A program made the translations under genes and the position numbers. The notes below the pieces were generated by a model, which worked only from the letters and a program-made list of their open reading frames with translations, had not been told where the DNA came from and ran no database searches. Of a DNA stretch of 64,000 nt, positions 40,806-49,714 are shown piece by piece (position 1 is the first letter of the stretch; each line of letters begins with the position of its first letter). The DNA comes from Marinomonas arctica (lineage in GTDB: Bacteria > Pseudomonadota > Gammaproteobacteria > Pseudomonadales > Marinomonadaceae): positions 115,507-179,506 of the forward strand of contig NZ_QHJF01000006.1 in assembly GCF_003259225.1 (NCBI RefSeq), written 5' to 3'.

Positions 40806-41648
40806 TTAATCTGAAATCAAATCCCCAATGAGAGTGATCTTCTCTTCTAGTTTATCATCGAGCGTTAATTTTTGCTTTTGGGTAAACGTGCTGTTTAGCT
40901 CTGCCAACATTTGAGCATACAAGCGTGCGTTGCGATCTAAAATAGCCTGATATTGTGGTGTTTTGTATTGGTCTGGATTGCGGATGAGATCAGCAAGTTG
41001 CTGTTCAAATTCAAATGTATCTCGATTGGCAAAAATATCTCTTATCACATGTTGTAAAGAGGTGTGATATGCCGTTCGCTCATTGTTCGTTGCTAGAAAT
41101 CTCGGTGCGTAACTGTTAATAATGCCAGCCTGTTGCTGAGTTAACTTACCCATATTATCTTCAACAAATTCCGTCAACCGCTCTTTCTGGCGAAGTAATC
41201 GCTCTGCCTCTGTTCGTTTTTCGAACTCAGACTGACGTTCTTGTCTTTTTTTACTCCATGCAGATAACGCACCCTCTACCTGAGCGGTGGAGAGTTGGTG
41301 AGCAATACCCGCCAACTCAGGCGCAATTTTACTACGAAAACGATGAAGATGTTGCTGCGCTTCTTCGAACTCGTTCAACCATTGCTCCTCGGTGAGAGCA
41401 CCAGACGCTAGCTTACCTCTCACCTCTTTGAGTTGAGCTTGATACTTTTCAAGTTCCGTAGAGCGATGCCAGCTTTGCCATGCGACAATACGTTCATCTA
41501 ACACTGCCTTTTGATCCAATGATAAATCAACATAATCGCCTAAATACCAATAAAGTAGCCAATCAATGTTGTTATAGGCAAAGGATGACGAACAAGCGCT
41601 CAAAAGAAAACTAAGCACTATCACTAGAGGTAACCTAGCCTTCTTCAT
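40806..41648 (-). CDS. DUF6279 family lipoprotein
   Basis: Lipoprotein of 280 residues: lipobox LLSACSSS gives an acylated Cys at about residue 19. The mature part is helical and starts YNNIDWLLYWYLGDYVDLS, followed by QKAVLDERIVAWQSWHRSTEL, the pattern of DUF6279. It is anchored in the outer or inner membrane facing the periplasm. It shows a long coiled-coil-like stretch (about 130-180). Function unknown. AGGA lies before the ATG. It lies next to the glycosylase gene with a 21-base gap. Confidence 0.85.
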   Translation of the reverse strand: MKKARLPLVIVLSFLLSACSSSFAYNNIDWLLYWYLGDYVDLSLDQKAVLDERIVAWQSWHRSTELEKYQAQLKEVRGKLASGALTEEQWLNEFEEAQQHLHRFRSKIAPELAGIAHQLSTAQVEGALSAWSKKRQERQSEFEKRTEAERLLRQKERLTEFVEDNMGKLTQQQAGIINSYAPRFLATNNERTAYHTSLQHVIRDIFANRDTFEFEQQLADLIRNPDQYKTPQYQAILDRNARLYAQMLAELNSTFTQKQKLTLDDKLEEKITLIGDLISD

Positions 41649-41750
41649 GTGTGATCCTATTCCTTAAGCTATGCATTATAAATGGATTATATATTTATCC
41701 TGTACGAGCTGATCGATCAAATGGATTACTTTGGTTTCTGAAGCATAAAA

Positions 41751-41792
41751 AAGCGGCTTCTGCTTGTCATTAAAACAAGTCAGAAGCCGCTT
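41751..41792 (-). terminator. Terminator after slyD
   Basis: AAGCGGCTTCTG-CTTG pairs with CAAG-T-CAGAAGCCGCTT, a 16-bp stem with one bulge and a 9-base loop, 33 bases past the slyD stop. On the minus strand it is followed by a TTTTTTATG run. Confidence 0.85.
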
Positions 41793-41825
41793 ACTTTACA
41801 TTCGGCTATTTACTAAGAAATAGGA

Positions 41826-42308
41826 TTAGTGGTGATGACCACCAGCGCCATGAACATGACCGTGCTCTAGTTCTTCAGCCAATGCTGCACGCACCTCAAT
41901 GATTTCAACATCAAAGTTCAATGTTTTGCCAGCTAATGGGTGGTTACCATCGAGCATGATACCGTCGTCTTCTACAGCAATAACAGTCACGGGCTGTTGA
42001 CCACCTGGTGTTTGCGCCATGAACTGCATGCCAACTTGGATTTCGTCAACGCCTTGGAAGTTTTCAGTGGGCACTTTTTGGATCAGCTCTTGATGAACCG
42101 CACCGTACCCATCTTCAGGGGCAACAGACACAGAAAGCTTGTCACCAGCCGCTTTGCCTTGTAGGGCTTTGTCCAATCCATCAATGATGTTTTGCGCGCC
42201 ACTTAAAAATACTAAAGGCTCTTGTCCAACAGAAGAGTCAAGTTGTTGCCCTTGTTCGTCAGTCAAGGTGTAGTGCATGCTAACAACGGTGTTTTCTGTA
42301 ATTTGCAT
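41826..42308 (-). CDS. slyD: FKBP-type peptidyl-prolyl isomerase SlyD
   Basis: Cytosolic prolyl isomerase/chaperone of 160 residues. The split FKBP domain is visible: VSMHYTLTDEQGQQLDSS, VFLSGAQNIIDGLDKAL, VAPEDGYG, followed by the IF chaperone flap (VPTENFQGVDEIQVGMQFMAQTPGG). The C-terminal tail GHVHGAGGHHH is a short metal-binding tail like that of SlyD, shorter than in E. coli. AGGAG lies six bases before the ATG. A strong terminator follows, so it is a single-gene unit. Confidence 0.85.
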   Translation of the reverse strand: MQITENTVVSMHYTLTDEQGQQLDSSVGQEPLVFLSGAQNIIDGLDKALQGKAAGDKLSVSVAPEDGYGAVHQELIQKVPTENFQGVDEIQVGMQFMAQTPGGQQPVTVIAVEDDGIMLDGNHPLAGKTLNFDVEIIEVRAALAEELEHGHVHGAGGHHH

Positions 42309-42610
42309 TGTATTCTCCTAATGAATAAATAATGAATAACAAGGGAACGAGCGCTTGATACAAGCAAATCTTAACTTTCAACAATAAGCGTTACACCGCC
42401 ACAACACGAACCCAAACAATAGTTTGTGGCATTATGATAACGTTCCATAAGCTCAATAACCACCGTATAACCCTAGAAGTTTGGTACTTTCGACGATTTT
42501 TAAAGGGATGTTTAACGATTATTTTGAAAAAAAACGCAAAAATAATCCCTGCTGATCAAATTTAAAGCGAAGTTTGATCAATAAATTAATCCCTAAATTA
42601 CAAGCAGGTC
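42309..42610. other. Intergenic region between slyD and a GNAT gene
   Basis: 302 bases, AT-rich, carrying the slyD promoter region. A hairpin TGATCAAA (42553-42560) / TTTGATCA (42573-42580) lies 31 bases past the GNAT stop on the minus strand and may end that gene. No open frame of note and no other motif is seen. Confidence 0.5.
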
Positions 42611-43033
42611 CTAAAATTGAAAGACAGATTGAATTTTTGTAGTCGTAAAACCTAACGCAGTATAAAACTTTTTCGCCCCCTCTCGTGTGTCATTGGTACG
42701 AACTCGTAATGTTATCTTTTCACTTAAAGCCCACTCTTTGGCTTTTCCGACCAAAGCTCGGCCCGCACCTTTTAACCTTGCTTGATCCGATACAGACAAA
42801 CCAAGGATTTCAATAAAGTCTGCCGAAGCTGCTCGAAAAGCATGCTGAGCATGCAGCCAACCTATCAATTGACCATTGAATTCGGCAACCCAGACTTTGT
42901 CATCGCTGGATAAAAGCAATCGCTCAAGACGCGCTCTTGCAAGCTCTGCTGAAACCGCACTTTGATAGCCTAATGCGGAAGCGACATCAGCAATAGCATT
43001 GGCATCTTGTAAATTAGCTAATCGGATTTCCAT
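42611..43033 (-). CDS. GNAT-family N-acetyltransferase
   Basis: Acetyltransferase of 140 residues. The N terminus MEIRLANLQDANAIADVASALGY is a common GNAT opener. The acetyl-CoA site is seen in IEILGLSVSDQARLKGAGRALVGKAKEWA, and the C terminus has RVRTNDTREGAKKFYTALGF, typical of the family. Substrate unknown. It lies 42 bases after the DOPA-dioxygenase-like gene on the same strand and may be co-transcribed. Confidence 0.87.
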   Translation of the reverse strand: MEIRLANLQDANAIADVASALGYQSAVSAELARARLERLLLSSDDKVWVAEFNGQLIGWLHAQHAFRAASADFIEILGLSVSDQARLKGAGRALVGKAKEWALSEKITLRVRTNDTREGAKKFYTALGFTTTKIQSVFQF

Positions 43034-43075
43034 TGCTTCTTACTACTCCATTTATTCATCAGTTTGCACAAAAAC

Positions 43076-43438
43076 TCATTCATTCGGCGGCATGAACTGG
43101 GAGATATCCAGCTCATAAGATTTGCCTAACCAGCTAACCCCTTGGGTATGATCCACGTATTCATTGCCTGTTAACGGATGAACAAACACGTCTAGCGATT
43201 GCCGATTTAGCATCAGCCAAGGAATAATTTGACCAAAGGTTTCTGCGGCAAAAGACAACTGACAGCTCCAAACAGGATGAGGCCCTACGGGCCGTTGATG
43301 GAAGCGACCTACGCGAATATCGAACAATTCAGCGGCTTGCTCCGCTAATATCTTAGCCATTTCCATCCCCATATCATCGCTGTAATAAAGATGCGCATGA
43401 AAGGCTTTGATGTCATTGTGCAACGAAAAATGGCCCAT
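43076..43438 (-). CDS. DOPA 4,5-dioxygenase family protein
   Basis: Small protein of 120 residues of the DOPA 4,5-dioxygenase family. Signature residues: FHAHLYY (two His), RVGRFHQRPVGPHPVWSCQLSF, VFVHPLTGNEYVDHTQGVSWLG. The multiple His residues would bind iron. Bacterial members cut catechol-type compounds in an extradiol fashion, though the physiological substrate is mostly unknown. AGGAGG precedes the ATG. It lies outside the main catabolic island but adds a further possible catechol dioxygenase. Confidence 0.87.
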   Translation of the reverse strand: MGHFSLHNDIKAFHAHLYYSDDMGMEMAKILAEQAAELFDIRVGRFHQRPVGPHPVWSCQLSFAAETFGQIIPWLMLNRQSLDVFVHPLTGNEYVDHTQGVSWLGKSYELDISQFMPPNE

Positions 43439-43645
43439 AATGCCTCCTACCTTGTTTTCCCAAAATCAATATCAAGCAGTGTAACATTACTTGTCACGTG
43501 ACCTTAGCCTCTTATTCAAAAGGCAGTATTACCAAATAAGAAACAATAGCACCCAAGCTACACGACCTAAGTCGTAGAGGATTATTGAATCGACTGTGTT
43601 ACATTTAACGTAAACAACACCGACGCATCAGTCTAAATTCAGGTA

Positions 43646-46600
43646 ATGTATGCAATGACGGTTTTCTGGATTCTGTTAGCCATTCTTTATGTTCTGGGCC
43701 TGTTCTGGATTGCCATCTGGGGCGATAAAGAAAGCCCGACAGCGAAAAAACTGACGCGCCACCCTTTAGTCTACAGTTTGTCTTTGGCGATTTATTGTAC
43801 TGCTTGGACATTTTACGGTGCAATTGGCGAAGCGTCTCGCTCAGGTTGGAGCTATTTGCCCATTCTGTTGGGCCCTATTCTTTTGTACTTGTTTGCTTTT
43901 CCCCTACTGCGCAAAATGATTACCGTTAGCCGCAAACAGAACATCACCTCTATCGCCGACTTTATTTCTTCTCGCTATGGCAAACGTCCAATGACAGCGC
44001 CACTGGTTATACTCATTAGTATGCTGGCAGTCATCCCTTATATTGCCTTGCAATTGAAAGCCATTGGCTCCAACTTTGCGCTTTTTGTTAACCAAGACGA
44101 ATCATCGACCAGTGTCGTGGTGCTGATTGCGACCATTTTAATGGGCATATTTGCCATGTTATTTGGCACTCGAAAGGTAGAAGTCACGGAATATCGTTCA
44201 GGCATGATGTTGGCGATCGGCGCGGAGTCTTTGTTCAAGCTCATCGCCATTGTCGCTGTCGGTTTGGTGGCCATTATGATGACGCAAGAATTGAATATTG
44301 ATGAATTAGGCAAAAATGTCGATTTTTCAGTCTGGGGATCCGAACAGTTTTTGTCCTTCTCTTTCTTGATGCAAACCTTCATGTCAGCAGCCGCGGTCAT
44401 TTGTCTCCCACGACAATTTCACGTGACGGTTGTTGACCATCAAAACAACCAACAGTCCAACACAGCGCGCTGGTTATTCCCTCTGTATTTGTTAATTTTT
44501 GCCGTCATCATTCCGCCCATAGCTATTGCCGGACAGAGCCTGTTTTCGGCTGACATTAACCCAGACACTTACGTGATTCAGTTCGCCTTAGTCTCAGACA
44601 ACCTTCCTCTGCAAATGTTGATCTTTCTTGGCGGTATGTCAGCCACCACAGCAATGATCATCATTGCTACGTTTGCCCTCAGCATCATGATCAGTAACGA
44701 TGTAATCTTACCTCTGATGTTGGCTCGCGCCAGTGCTCAGCAACAAGCCTTGCCCCTTTATCGACGCCGTATATTAATGATTCGCCGCTTTGCTATGGTA
44801 GGAATTCTTGTTCTCTCCTTCCTGTATTACCAAAAAATGGCCAATAATGAGTCTTTGGCTGGCACGGGTATCTTGGCCTTCTCATTGGTCTTACAACTCA
44901 TGCCCGCGGTATTAGGTGGCTTATATTGGAAGCGCGCTCACGCACATGGTGTGTATGCAGGCTTAACACTGGGCTTCTTGGCATGGATGCTTTTAATGAT
45001 GTTGCCATTGGCAGGCAACATGGACTGGGCACTATATAGTGCTCAATCTCGCTCTGAATTAATCAGCTATGGGGCTTTTATTAGTCTATTGGCAAATATT
45101 TTTGGTTACGTCGTGGGCTCGTTATTGGCTACTGAACGTTTAATTGATCGAATTCAAGCAACCGCTTTCGTCAGCCCAACTACCGAACTGGAAAAAGGCT
45201 TTTTTAAACCCAAAAGCAAAGCCACTAACGGGGATTTTTTCGTACTGTTAGAAACCTTTTTAGGCAAACAAAAAAGCCAACAAGTCCTATCAAATTTTGA
45301 GCAAGATTATAGCCAAAGTATTCCCTCTAGTGCGTCACCGAATCGTTTATTCGTGGATTATTGTGAACGTATATTAGGTGGTGTCTTAGGTGGGTCATCG
45401 GCCCGCACCATTATCAATTCCATCTTGATCGATAAACAAATCAAAGTAGAAGAGATGGTCACCTATTTGGATGAGACCACGCAGGCCATCCAATTTAGTC
45501 AGAATCTATTATTCGTTTCCATGGACAATCTAGACCAAGGCATTAGCGTAGTAGACAAAGAGCTCCGAATCGTTGCGTGGAATAAAACCTACCTTTCTCT
45601 CTACCCTTATCCGGAAGGCATGCTAAAGGTCGGTTTACCCGTTGAAGACCTAATCCGCTTCAATGCAGAGCGCGGTGAATGCGGTGTTGGTGATATAGAA
45701 GAGCTGGTCAACAAGCGTTTAGAGCATCTAAGAAAAGGCACAACTCACCGTTTTCTGCGCCGCAGGGCAAGTGGTCGCGTCATCGAAATGGTTGGTAATC
45801 CTCTTCCAGATGGCGGTTTCGTTACCAGTTTTACGGATGTCACAGAGCATATTGAAAGCCAACAAGCGCTAAAAGAAGCCAACATAGACTTAGAAAAGCG
45901 GGTTGAAGCTCGTACGGTAGAAGTACAAGGTGTTAATCACGAACTGATGCAAGAAATCGAACGTCGCAATCAAGCCGAAAAAGCACTTATTAGCGCCAAA
46001 GCAGAAGCCGAACAAGCCAATGCGTCTAAAACAGAATTCCTTGCCCTAGCAAGCCATGATATTTTACAACCGCTAAACGCGGCCAAACTTTACATGGGCA
46101 TTTTACAATCGACTCAATTGCCTGACGATACTAACCAAGTCATTGAAAAACTCTCTGATTCGCTAGAGTCCACCGAAGCTCTTATCTCGACATTGCTTGA
46201 AATTGCGCGCCTAGATCAAGGGGCGATTCAACCCAAACTAGTTGATTGCAATTTACAAGATATTCTTGCTCCCATCGTGGCAGAGTTTGGCGTTATAGCG
46301 GAAAGTAAAAACATTCGCCTCACCACCCATTTACGACCTTTTAGGGTGCACACAGACCCTATTTATTTGCGACGGATTATTCAAAACTTTGTCTCCAATG
46401 CGGTCAAATACACGCAAAAAGGACGCGTACTACTCAGCGTCAGACCACGTTCAGGGGTGGTCTATCTACAAGTATGGGATACGGGCGTTGGCATTCCTGT
46501 CAGCGAGCAAAAGAAAATTTTTGACGACTTTTACCGTTGGGAAAATACCCAAGAGCCGGGCATGGGGCTGGGATTAGGCTTGGTTCGCCGTATGCAAAAA

Positions 46601-47113
46601 CAACTTGGATTGGCCACGGAAATACACTCCGTTCCCGGCAAAGGCAGCTGCTTCAGCATTGGTATTCCCTTAGCTCAAAGTAACCATGTTACTCACATAC
46701 AAGCCCCACAAGTCACAAAGACGTCCCATGAGAAGCTAGCACATTGTTATGTCTGGTGTATCGATGATGAGAAAAACAACCTTATCGCCATGCATACACT
46801 ACTCACCCATTGGCAATGCGATTGTCGTACCTTTAACCGTTATCACGACGCGCTAGAAGCCGAGGGCGAAGCGGAATTACTGCTGGTTGACTACCACCTT
46901 GATGATAACAAGGACGGTTTATCTTTGATCAAAGAACTGCGCACTCGAGCCGGAAAAACCATTCCTGCCGTCTTGATCACTGCCCTGCGCGACCCAGAAC
47001 TGGTCGAGCTATGTAAACAGCAACAAATTACTTACATGGCTAAACCTGCAAAACCCGCAAAATTACGGGCTTTGGTTCAACACATTCATCAATTAAGGGA
47101 AGAAGCAAAATAG
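43646..47113 (+). CDS. Hybrid histidine kinase with SSS transporter domain (CrbS/MxtR-like)
   Basis: Integral-membrane sensor of 1155 residues. Order of parts: sodium:solute-symporter-like N terminus with about 13 helices (1-510); linker; PAS (about 620-735, FVSMDNLDQGISVVDKEL); coiled coil (about 740-795); HisKA with phospho-accepting His in LASHDILQPL (about 803); HATPase with NFVSNAVKY, DTGVGIP and GMGLGLGL; receiver with IDDE near 1035, phospho-acceptor Asp in LLVDYHL (about 1081) and Lys in MAKPAKPAK. This is the layout of CrbS (Vibrio) and MxtR/ErcS (Pseudomonas) that govern acetate and carbon use. No cognate response-regulator gene is adjacent. A start at 43655 is possible. Confidence 0.9.
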   Translation: MYAMTVFWILLAILYVLGLFWIAIWGDKESPTAKKLTRHPLVYSLSLAIYCTAWTFYGAIGEASRSGWSYLPILLGPILLYLFAFPLLRKMITVSRKQNITSIADFISSRYGKRPMTAPLVILISMLAVIPYIALQLKAIGSNFALFVNQDESSTSVVVLIATILMGIFAMLFGTRKVEVTEYRSGMMLAIGAESLFKLIAIVAVGLVAIMMTQELNIDELGKNVDFSVWGSEQFLSFSFLMQTFMSAAAVICLPRQFHVTVVDHQNNQQSNTARWLFPLYLLIFAVIIPPIAIAGQSLFSADINPDTYVIQFALVSDNLPLQMLIFLGGMSATTAMIIIATFALSIMISNDVILPLMLARASAQQQALPLYRRRILMIRRFAMVGILVLSFLYYQKMANNESLAGTGILAFSLVLQLMPAVLGGLYWKRAHAHGVYAGLTLGFLAWMLLMMLPLAGNMDWALYSAQSRSELISYGAFISLLANIFGYVVGSLLATERLIDRIQATAFVSPTTELEKGFFKPKSKATNGDFFVLLETFLGKQKSQQVLSNFEQDYSQSIPSSASPNRLFVDYCERILGGVLGGSSARTIINSILIDKQIKVEEMVTYLDETTQAIQFSQNLLFVSMDNLDQGISVVDKELRIVAWNKTYLSLYPYPEGMLKVGLPVEDLIRFNAERGECGVGDIEELVNKRLEHLRKGTTHRFLRRRASGRVIEMVGNPLPDGGFVTSFTDVTEHIESQQALKEANIDLEKRVEARTVEVQGVNHELMQEIERRNQAEKALISAKAEAEQANASKTEFLALASHDILQPLNAAKLYMGILQSTQLPDDTNQVIEKLSDSLESTEALISTLLEIARLDQGAIQPKLVDCNLQDILAPIVAEFGVIAESKNIRLTTHLRPFRVHTDPIYLRRIIQNFVSNAVKYTQKGRVLLSVRPRSGVVYLQVWDTGVGIPVSEQKKIFDDFYRWENTQEPGMGLGLGLVRRMQKQLGLATEIHSVPGKGSCFSIGIPLAQSNHVTHIQAPQVTKTSHEKLAHCYVWCIDDEKNNLIAMHTLLTHWQCDCRTFNRYHDALEAEGEAELLLVDYHLDDNKDGLSLIKELRTRAGKTIPAVLITALRDPELVELCKQQQITYMAKPAKPAKLRALVQHIHQLREEAK

Positions 47114-47117
47114 TAGA

Positions 47118-47747
47118 CTAATTTTTTTCAGCGAGGCTCAAACCGCAACCCGCCAAAATAATAGCACTGACCGTATCACCAATGCGTGTCAAATCGGCAT
47201 CACTAAGAGACTCAATACCGCTCAACGCCAATACTTGTGCTTCAAAGTCTGCATAGTGCTGAGTGGTTGCCCATATCATATAAATCACACTGGCTGGATC
47301 ACATTGACGCATTTTACCCGCATCCATCCAAGCTTGAAGCAATTCAACTCGAGATGAAAACCAAGGCCTAAGCTCTTCTTTTAAATAATCACCAATGTGT
47401 AATGCGCCACTAATCACTTCCATGGCAAATAACCTTGAGGCACCACCTTTCTCAAAACTTTGCTTGAGTTTTACACGAATAAAGCTGTCCAGCACCACAG
47501 CAGGGTCGTCCTCTAGCGTCGCCTTATCAAACAAATCATTCCAGCCCATTAATGTCTGATCGAGCACCTGTTTGTACAGATTGGCTTTGGACTGAAAGTA
47601 ATAAATGATGTTGGGTTTAGGCAACCCAGCACGTTCGGCGATATGTTGAAGACTCGCACCATTGTAGCCCTTCAAACCAAACTCGACTTCCGCGGCATCG
47701 AGTATTTTAACAAAGACTTCTTCACGGTGATTTTGACGTTTGCTCAT
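47118..47747 (-). CDS. TetR-family regulator (RutR-like C-terminal domain)
   Basis: TetR protein of 209 residues. The HTH is ILDAAEVEFGLKGYNGASLQHIAERAGLPKPNIIYYFQSKANLYKQVL; the PNIIYYF variant and long C-terminal domain (LKQSFEKGGASRLFAMEVISGA, YADFEAQVLALSG) match the RutR/TetR_C_13 subgroup, which responds to pyrimidines or related compounds. Its stop lies four bases from the end of the convergent kinase gene. No clear target gene is adjacent; a repeat-rich stretch lies upstream. Confidence 0.88.
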   Translation of the reverse strand: MSKRQNHREEVFVKILDAAEVEFGLKGYNGASLQHIAERAGLPKPNIIYYFQSKANLYKQVLDQTLMGWNDLFDKATLEDDPAVVLDSFIRVKLKQSFEKGGASRLFAMEVISGALHIGDYLKEELRPWFSSRVELLQAWMDAGKMRQCDPASVIYMIWATTQHYADFEAQVLALSGIESLSDADLTRIGDTVSAIILAGCGLSLAEKN

Positions 47748-47802
47748 GGGGGAGTTAAGTCCTTATTTGTATTTTTGTGAACAGTACTAAAATAAGCCTT
47801 AC

Positions 47803-47936
47803 CCCCTCCCAACCTCTCCCTTAGCAGGGGGAGGAGCAAGCTAGTTTTGTTCCATTCTCTTCTGTCCTGAAGGGGAGGAGCAAGCTCGCTTTGTTCCCTC
47901 CCCTTGTGTCTTTTAAGGGGAGGGTTAGGGAGGGGT
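47803..47936. repeat. GGGGAGG-type intergenic repeat element
   Basis: G/C-skewed palindromic element. Two direct copies GGGGAGGAGCAAGCT..TTTGTTCC lie at 47828-47853 and 47872-47897 (44-base period), flanked by CCCCCTCCCAACCTCTCCC on the left and GGGGAGGGTTAGGGAGGGG on the right as inverted ends. A related piece is at 63887-63935. Such elements are common intergenic repeats; a DNA or RNA hairpin role is possible. Confidence 0.75.
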
Positions 47937-47946
47937 TATTTCTATA

Positions 47947-48318
47947 TTAAGCCAGTAAATCAGTCAGCTCTTTCGCTGTTGATAGCTTGCCTTCATCTTC
48001 AATATTAGGGAAAACAGCCACCGTAATATTGTCTAGGGCAAGACTGGGTAACCATTCTGTTTTAAACATATCCAATGAAACGGACACCGGCTCGCAGTCG
48101 TCCCAATCCTCAATAGCCCACTGGCTGGCAAACTCAGCGTCCGGCCAAACCATCACACAATCGCCTTCGTCGGTTTCAACCATCACGAAACCATCTTCAT
48201 TGCACAAGCTCCAAACCAGTTTTGTGGCTTTGACTTGCTCAACAAAATACGCCAATCGTTCGCTATCAGGCGCAACCAACAGTTGAACACGTTCATCCAT
48301 CGATAATTCTTTCATCAT
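47947..48318 (-). CDS. DUF2750 domain protein
   Basis: Acidic soluble protein of 123 residues. The blocks RLAYFVEQVKATKLVWSLCNEDGFVM and VWPDAEFASQWAIEDWDD..PVSVSLDMF are the DUF2750 pattern. Function unknown. It follows rsuA by 12 bases on the same strand, so the two are likely co-transcribed. Two adjacent ATGs exist at the start (48318 and 48315). Confidence 0.83.
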   Translation of the reverse strand: MMKELSMDERVQLLVAPDSERLAYFVEQVKATKLVWSLCNEDGFVMVETDEGDCVMVWPDAEFASQWAIEDWDDCEPVSVSLDMFKTEWLPSLALDNITVAVFPNIEDEGKLSTAKELTDLLA

Positions 48319-48330
48319 TTAATCTCTTTA

Positions 48331-49020
48331 TTAAAAGTAAGCGACTTCTTCTTCAGTCAATTCACGGAACTCACCAGCTTGCATGTCAGCATCCAGTGAT
48401 AATGGACCGATTTGATCGCGGTGAAGCTCTTCCACTTTATTACCGACGGCTGCCAACATACGTTTTACTTGATGATATTTACCTTCTTGAATCGTCAGGT
48501 AAATATCACAATCGCTAATACGTTGAGCGACCGCTGGCAATGTTGGCTGCGATTCACCATTCAGCATCACACCGTCTTCCAGTCGTTTTAGATCGGCATC
48601 ACTGATCGGGTCCGCTAGCATCATACGATAGCGCTTATTACAGGCATTACGTGGAGAGGTAATTCGATGCAGCCATTGACCGTCTGTTGTTAATAGCAAA
48701 AGCCCCGTGGTGTCTTTGTCCAAACGCCCAACAATTTTCAAATCTTGCCCTAAATGCGAAGGCAATAAATCCAACACGGTTGGATGATCAGGATCTTGTG
48801 TCGCACACACATAACCTGCAGGCTTGTGCAGTAAATAGTATCCCTCAGATGGCCATGCTAACAGCACATCATCGAGGCAAATTTGATCCCCTTCTTGTAC
48901 GGTATAATTGGCCTTTTTAACCACAACACCATTCACCGTAACACGGCCTTTTGATGCCGCAATTTTGGCGGCTTTACGTGCTAAATCGGTCACGTGGGAT
49001 AAATAAAAATCAAGTCTCAA
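48331..49020 (-). CDS. rsuA: 16S rRNA pseudouridine synthase RsuA
   Basis: Pseudouridine synthase of 229 residues: N-terminal S4 domain (MRLDFYLSHVTDLARKAAKIAAS, KGRVTVNG), then the catalytic domain with GRLDKDTTGLLLLT, in which the Asp is the nucleophile. It isomerises U516 of 16S rRNA by family. The start is TTG at 49020 with AGGCG about seven bases upstream; no ATG fits the family N terminus. It precedes the DUF2750 gene in one operon. Confidence 0.88.
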   Translation of the reverse strand: MRLDFYLSHVTDLARKAAKIAASKGRVTVNGVVVKKANYTVQEGDQICLDDVLLAWPSEGYYLLHKPAGYVCATQDPDHPTVLDLLPSHLGQDLKIVGRLDKDTTGLLLLTTDGQWLHRITSPRNACNKRYRMMLADPISDADLKRLEDGVMLNGESQPTLPAVAQRISDCDIYLTIQEGKYHQVKRMLAAVGNKVEELHRDQIGPLSLDADMQAGEFRELTEEEVAYF

Positions 49021-49046
49021 GGGAATCGCCTATGGCTTTGTTTAAA

Positions 49047-49604
49047 TTAAGAAAATACTTCGTGGGTGGTTTCAATTTCTTTATAGAAGAAGGTCGCGTT
49101 ATGCAGCATACCATTCGCACTGCGCGTATACCCTGGCACTTCACCAAACGGAATATAGCCCATATTAACGTACATGTCGTGAGCTATATCGTCGCTCCTC
49201 ACTTCCAATATCAGTAGCTGACGCTGCAAAGAGGCGGCAACACGTTCAACGCCCTGCATTAACATACTACCGAGTCCATGCTCTCTTGCTTGCGTGTGTA
49301 CCATGAGTTTTTCCACATCACAGCGATGCAATGCATTGGCTTTAGGCGACATAGCAATTTGCACACTACCAACTACTTTATTGTCTTCACGAATCAATAA
49401 TACTTGGCGGGCATTGGCTTGCAAATCATCGTTAATGCTTAACCAATAGGCTTTGGCTTCAGACTCGCTCATTGGTGGCAAAAAGCCAATTGGCGCACCA
49501 GAATCAACCGCATCACAGAGTAATTCGATAAGGTCATCTAGGTAAGGGTTAAGGTTGTCTACTTTGAGTAATTCCAAACTCTTTTCCTCGTCTTTTAGAT
49601 ACAT
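49047..49604 (-). CDS. GNAT-family N-acetyltransferase
   Basis: Acetyltransferase of 185 residues. It carries PMSESEAKAYWLSI, the mid-region VVGSVQIAMSP, then CDVEKLMVHTQAREHGLGSMLMQGVERVA as the acetyl-CoA site, and the C-terminal YVNMGYIPFGEVPGYTRSANG. This composition resembles GNATs acting on small amines or antibiotics, but the substrate is unknown. It stands before rsuA with a 26-base gap, so it may share a transcript. Confidence 0.87.
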   Translation of the reverse strand: MYLKDEEKSLELLKVDNLNPYLDDLIELLCDAVDSGAPIGFLPPMSESEAKAYWLSINDDLQANARQVLLIREDNKVVGSVQIAMSPKANALHRCDVEKLMVHTQAREHGLGSMLMQGVERVAASLQRQLLILEVRSDDIAHDMYVNMGYIPFGEVPGYTRSANGMLHNATFFYKEIETTHEVFS

Positions 49605-49672
49605 TCAATAATACCTTAGCGAGGCTCAGTTAGGAAACGTCAACACGAATTAAGCAAACTAAAGCCGTAAAA

Positions 49673-49692
49673 AAGGCGGCTTACGCCGCCTT
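49673..49692 (-). terminator. Terminator after the YitT gene
   Basis: AAGGCGGC-TTAC-GCCGCCTT, a perfect 8-bp GC-rich stem with tetraloop; on the minus strand a TTTT run and ACGG follow directly. It ends the YitT transcript and lies just before the GNAT gene. Confidence 0.9.
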
Positions 49693-49714
49693 CCTAGATT
49701 CATACCGTGCTTTT

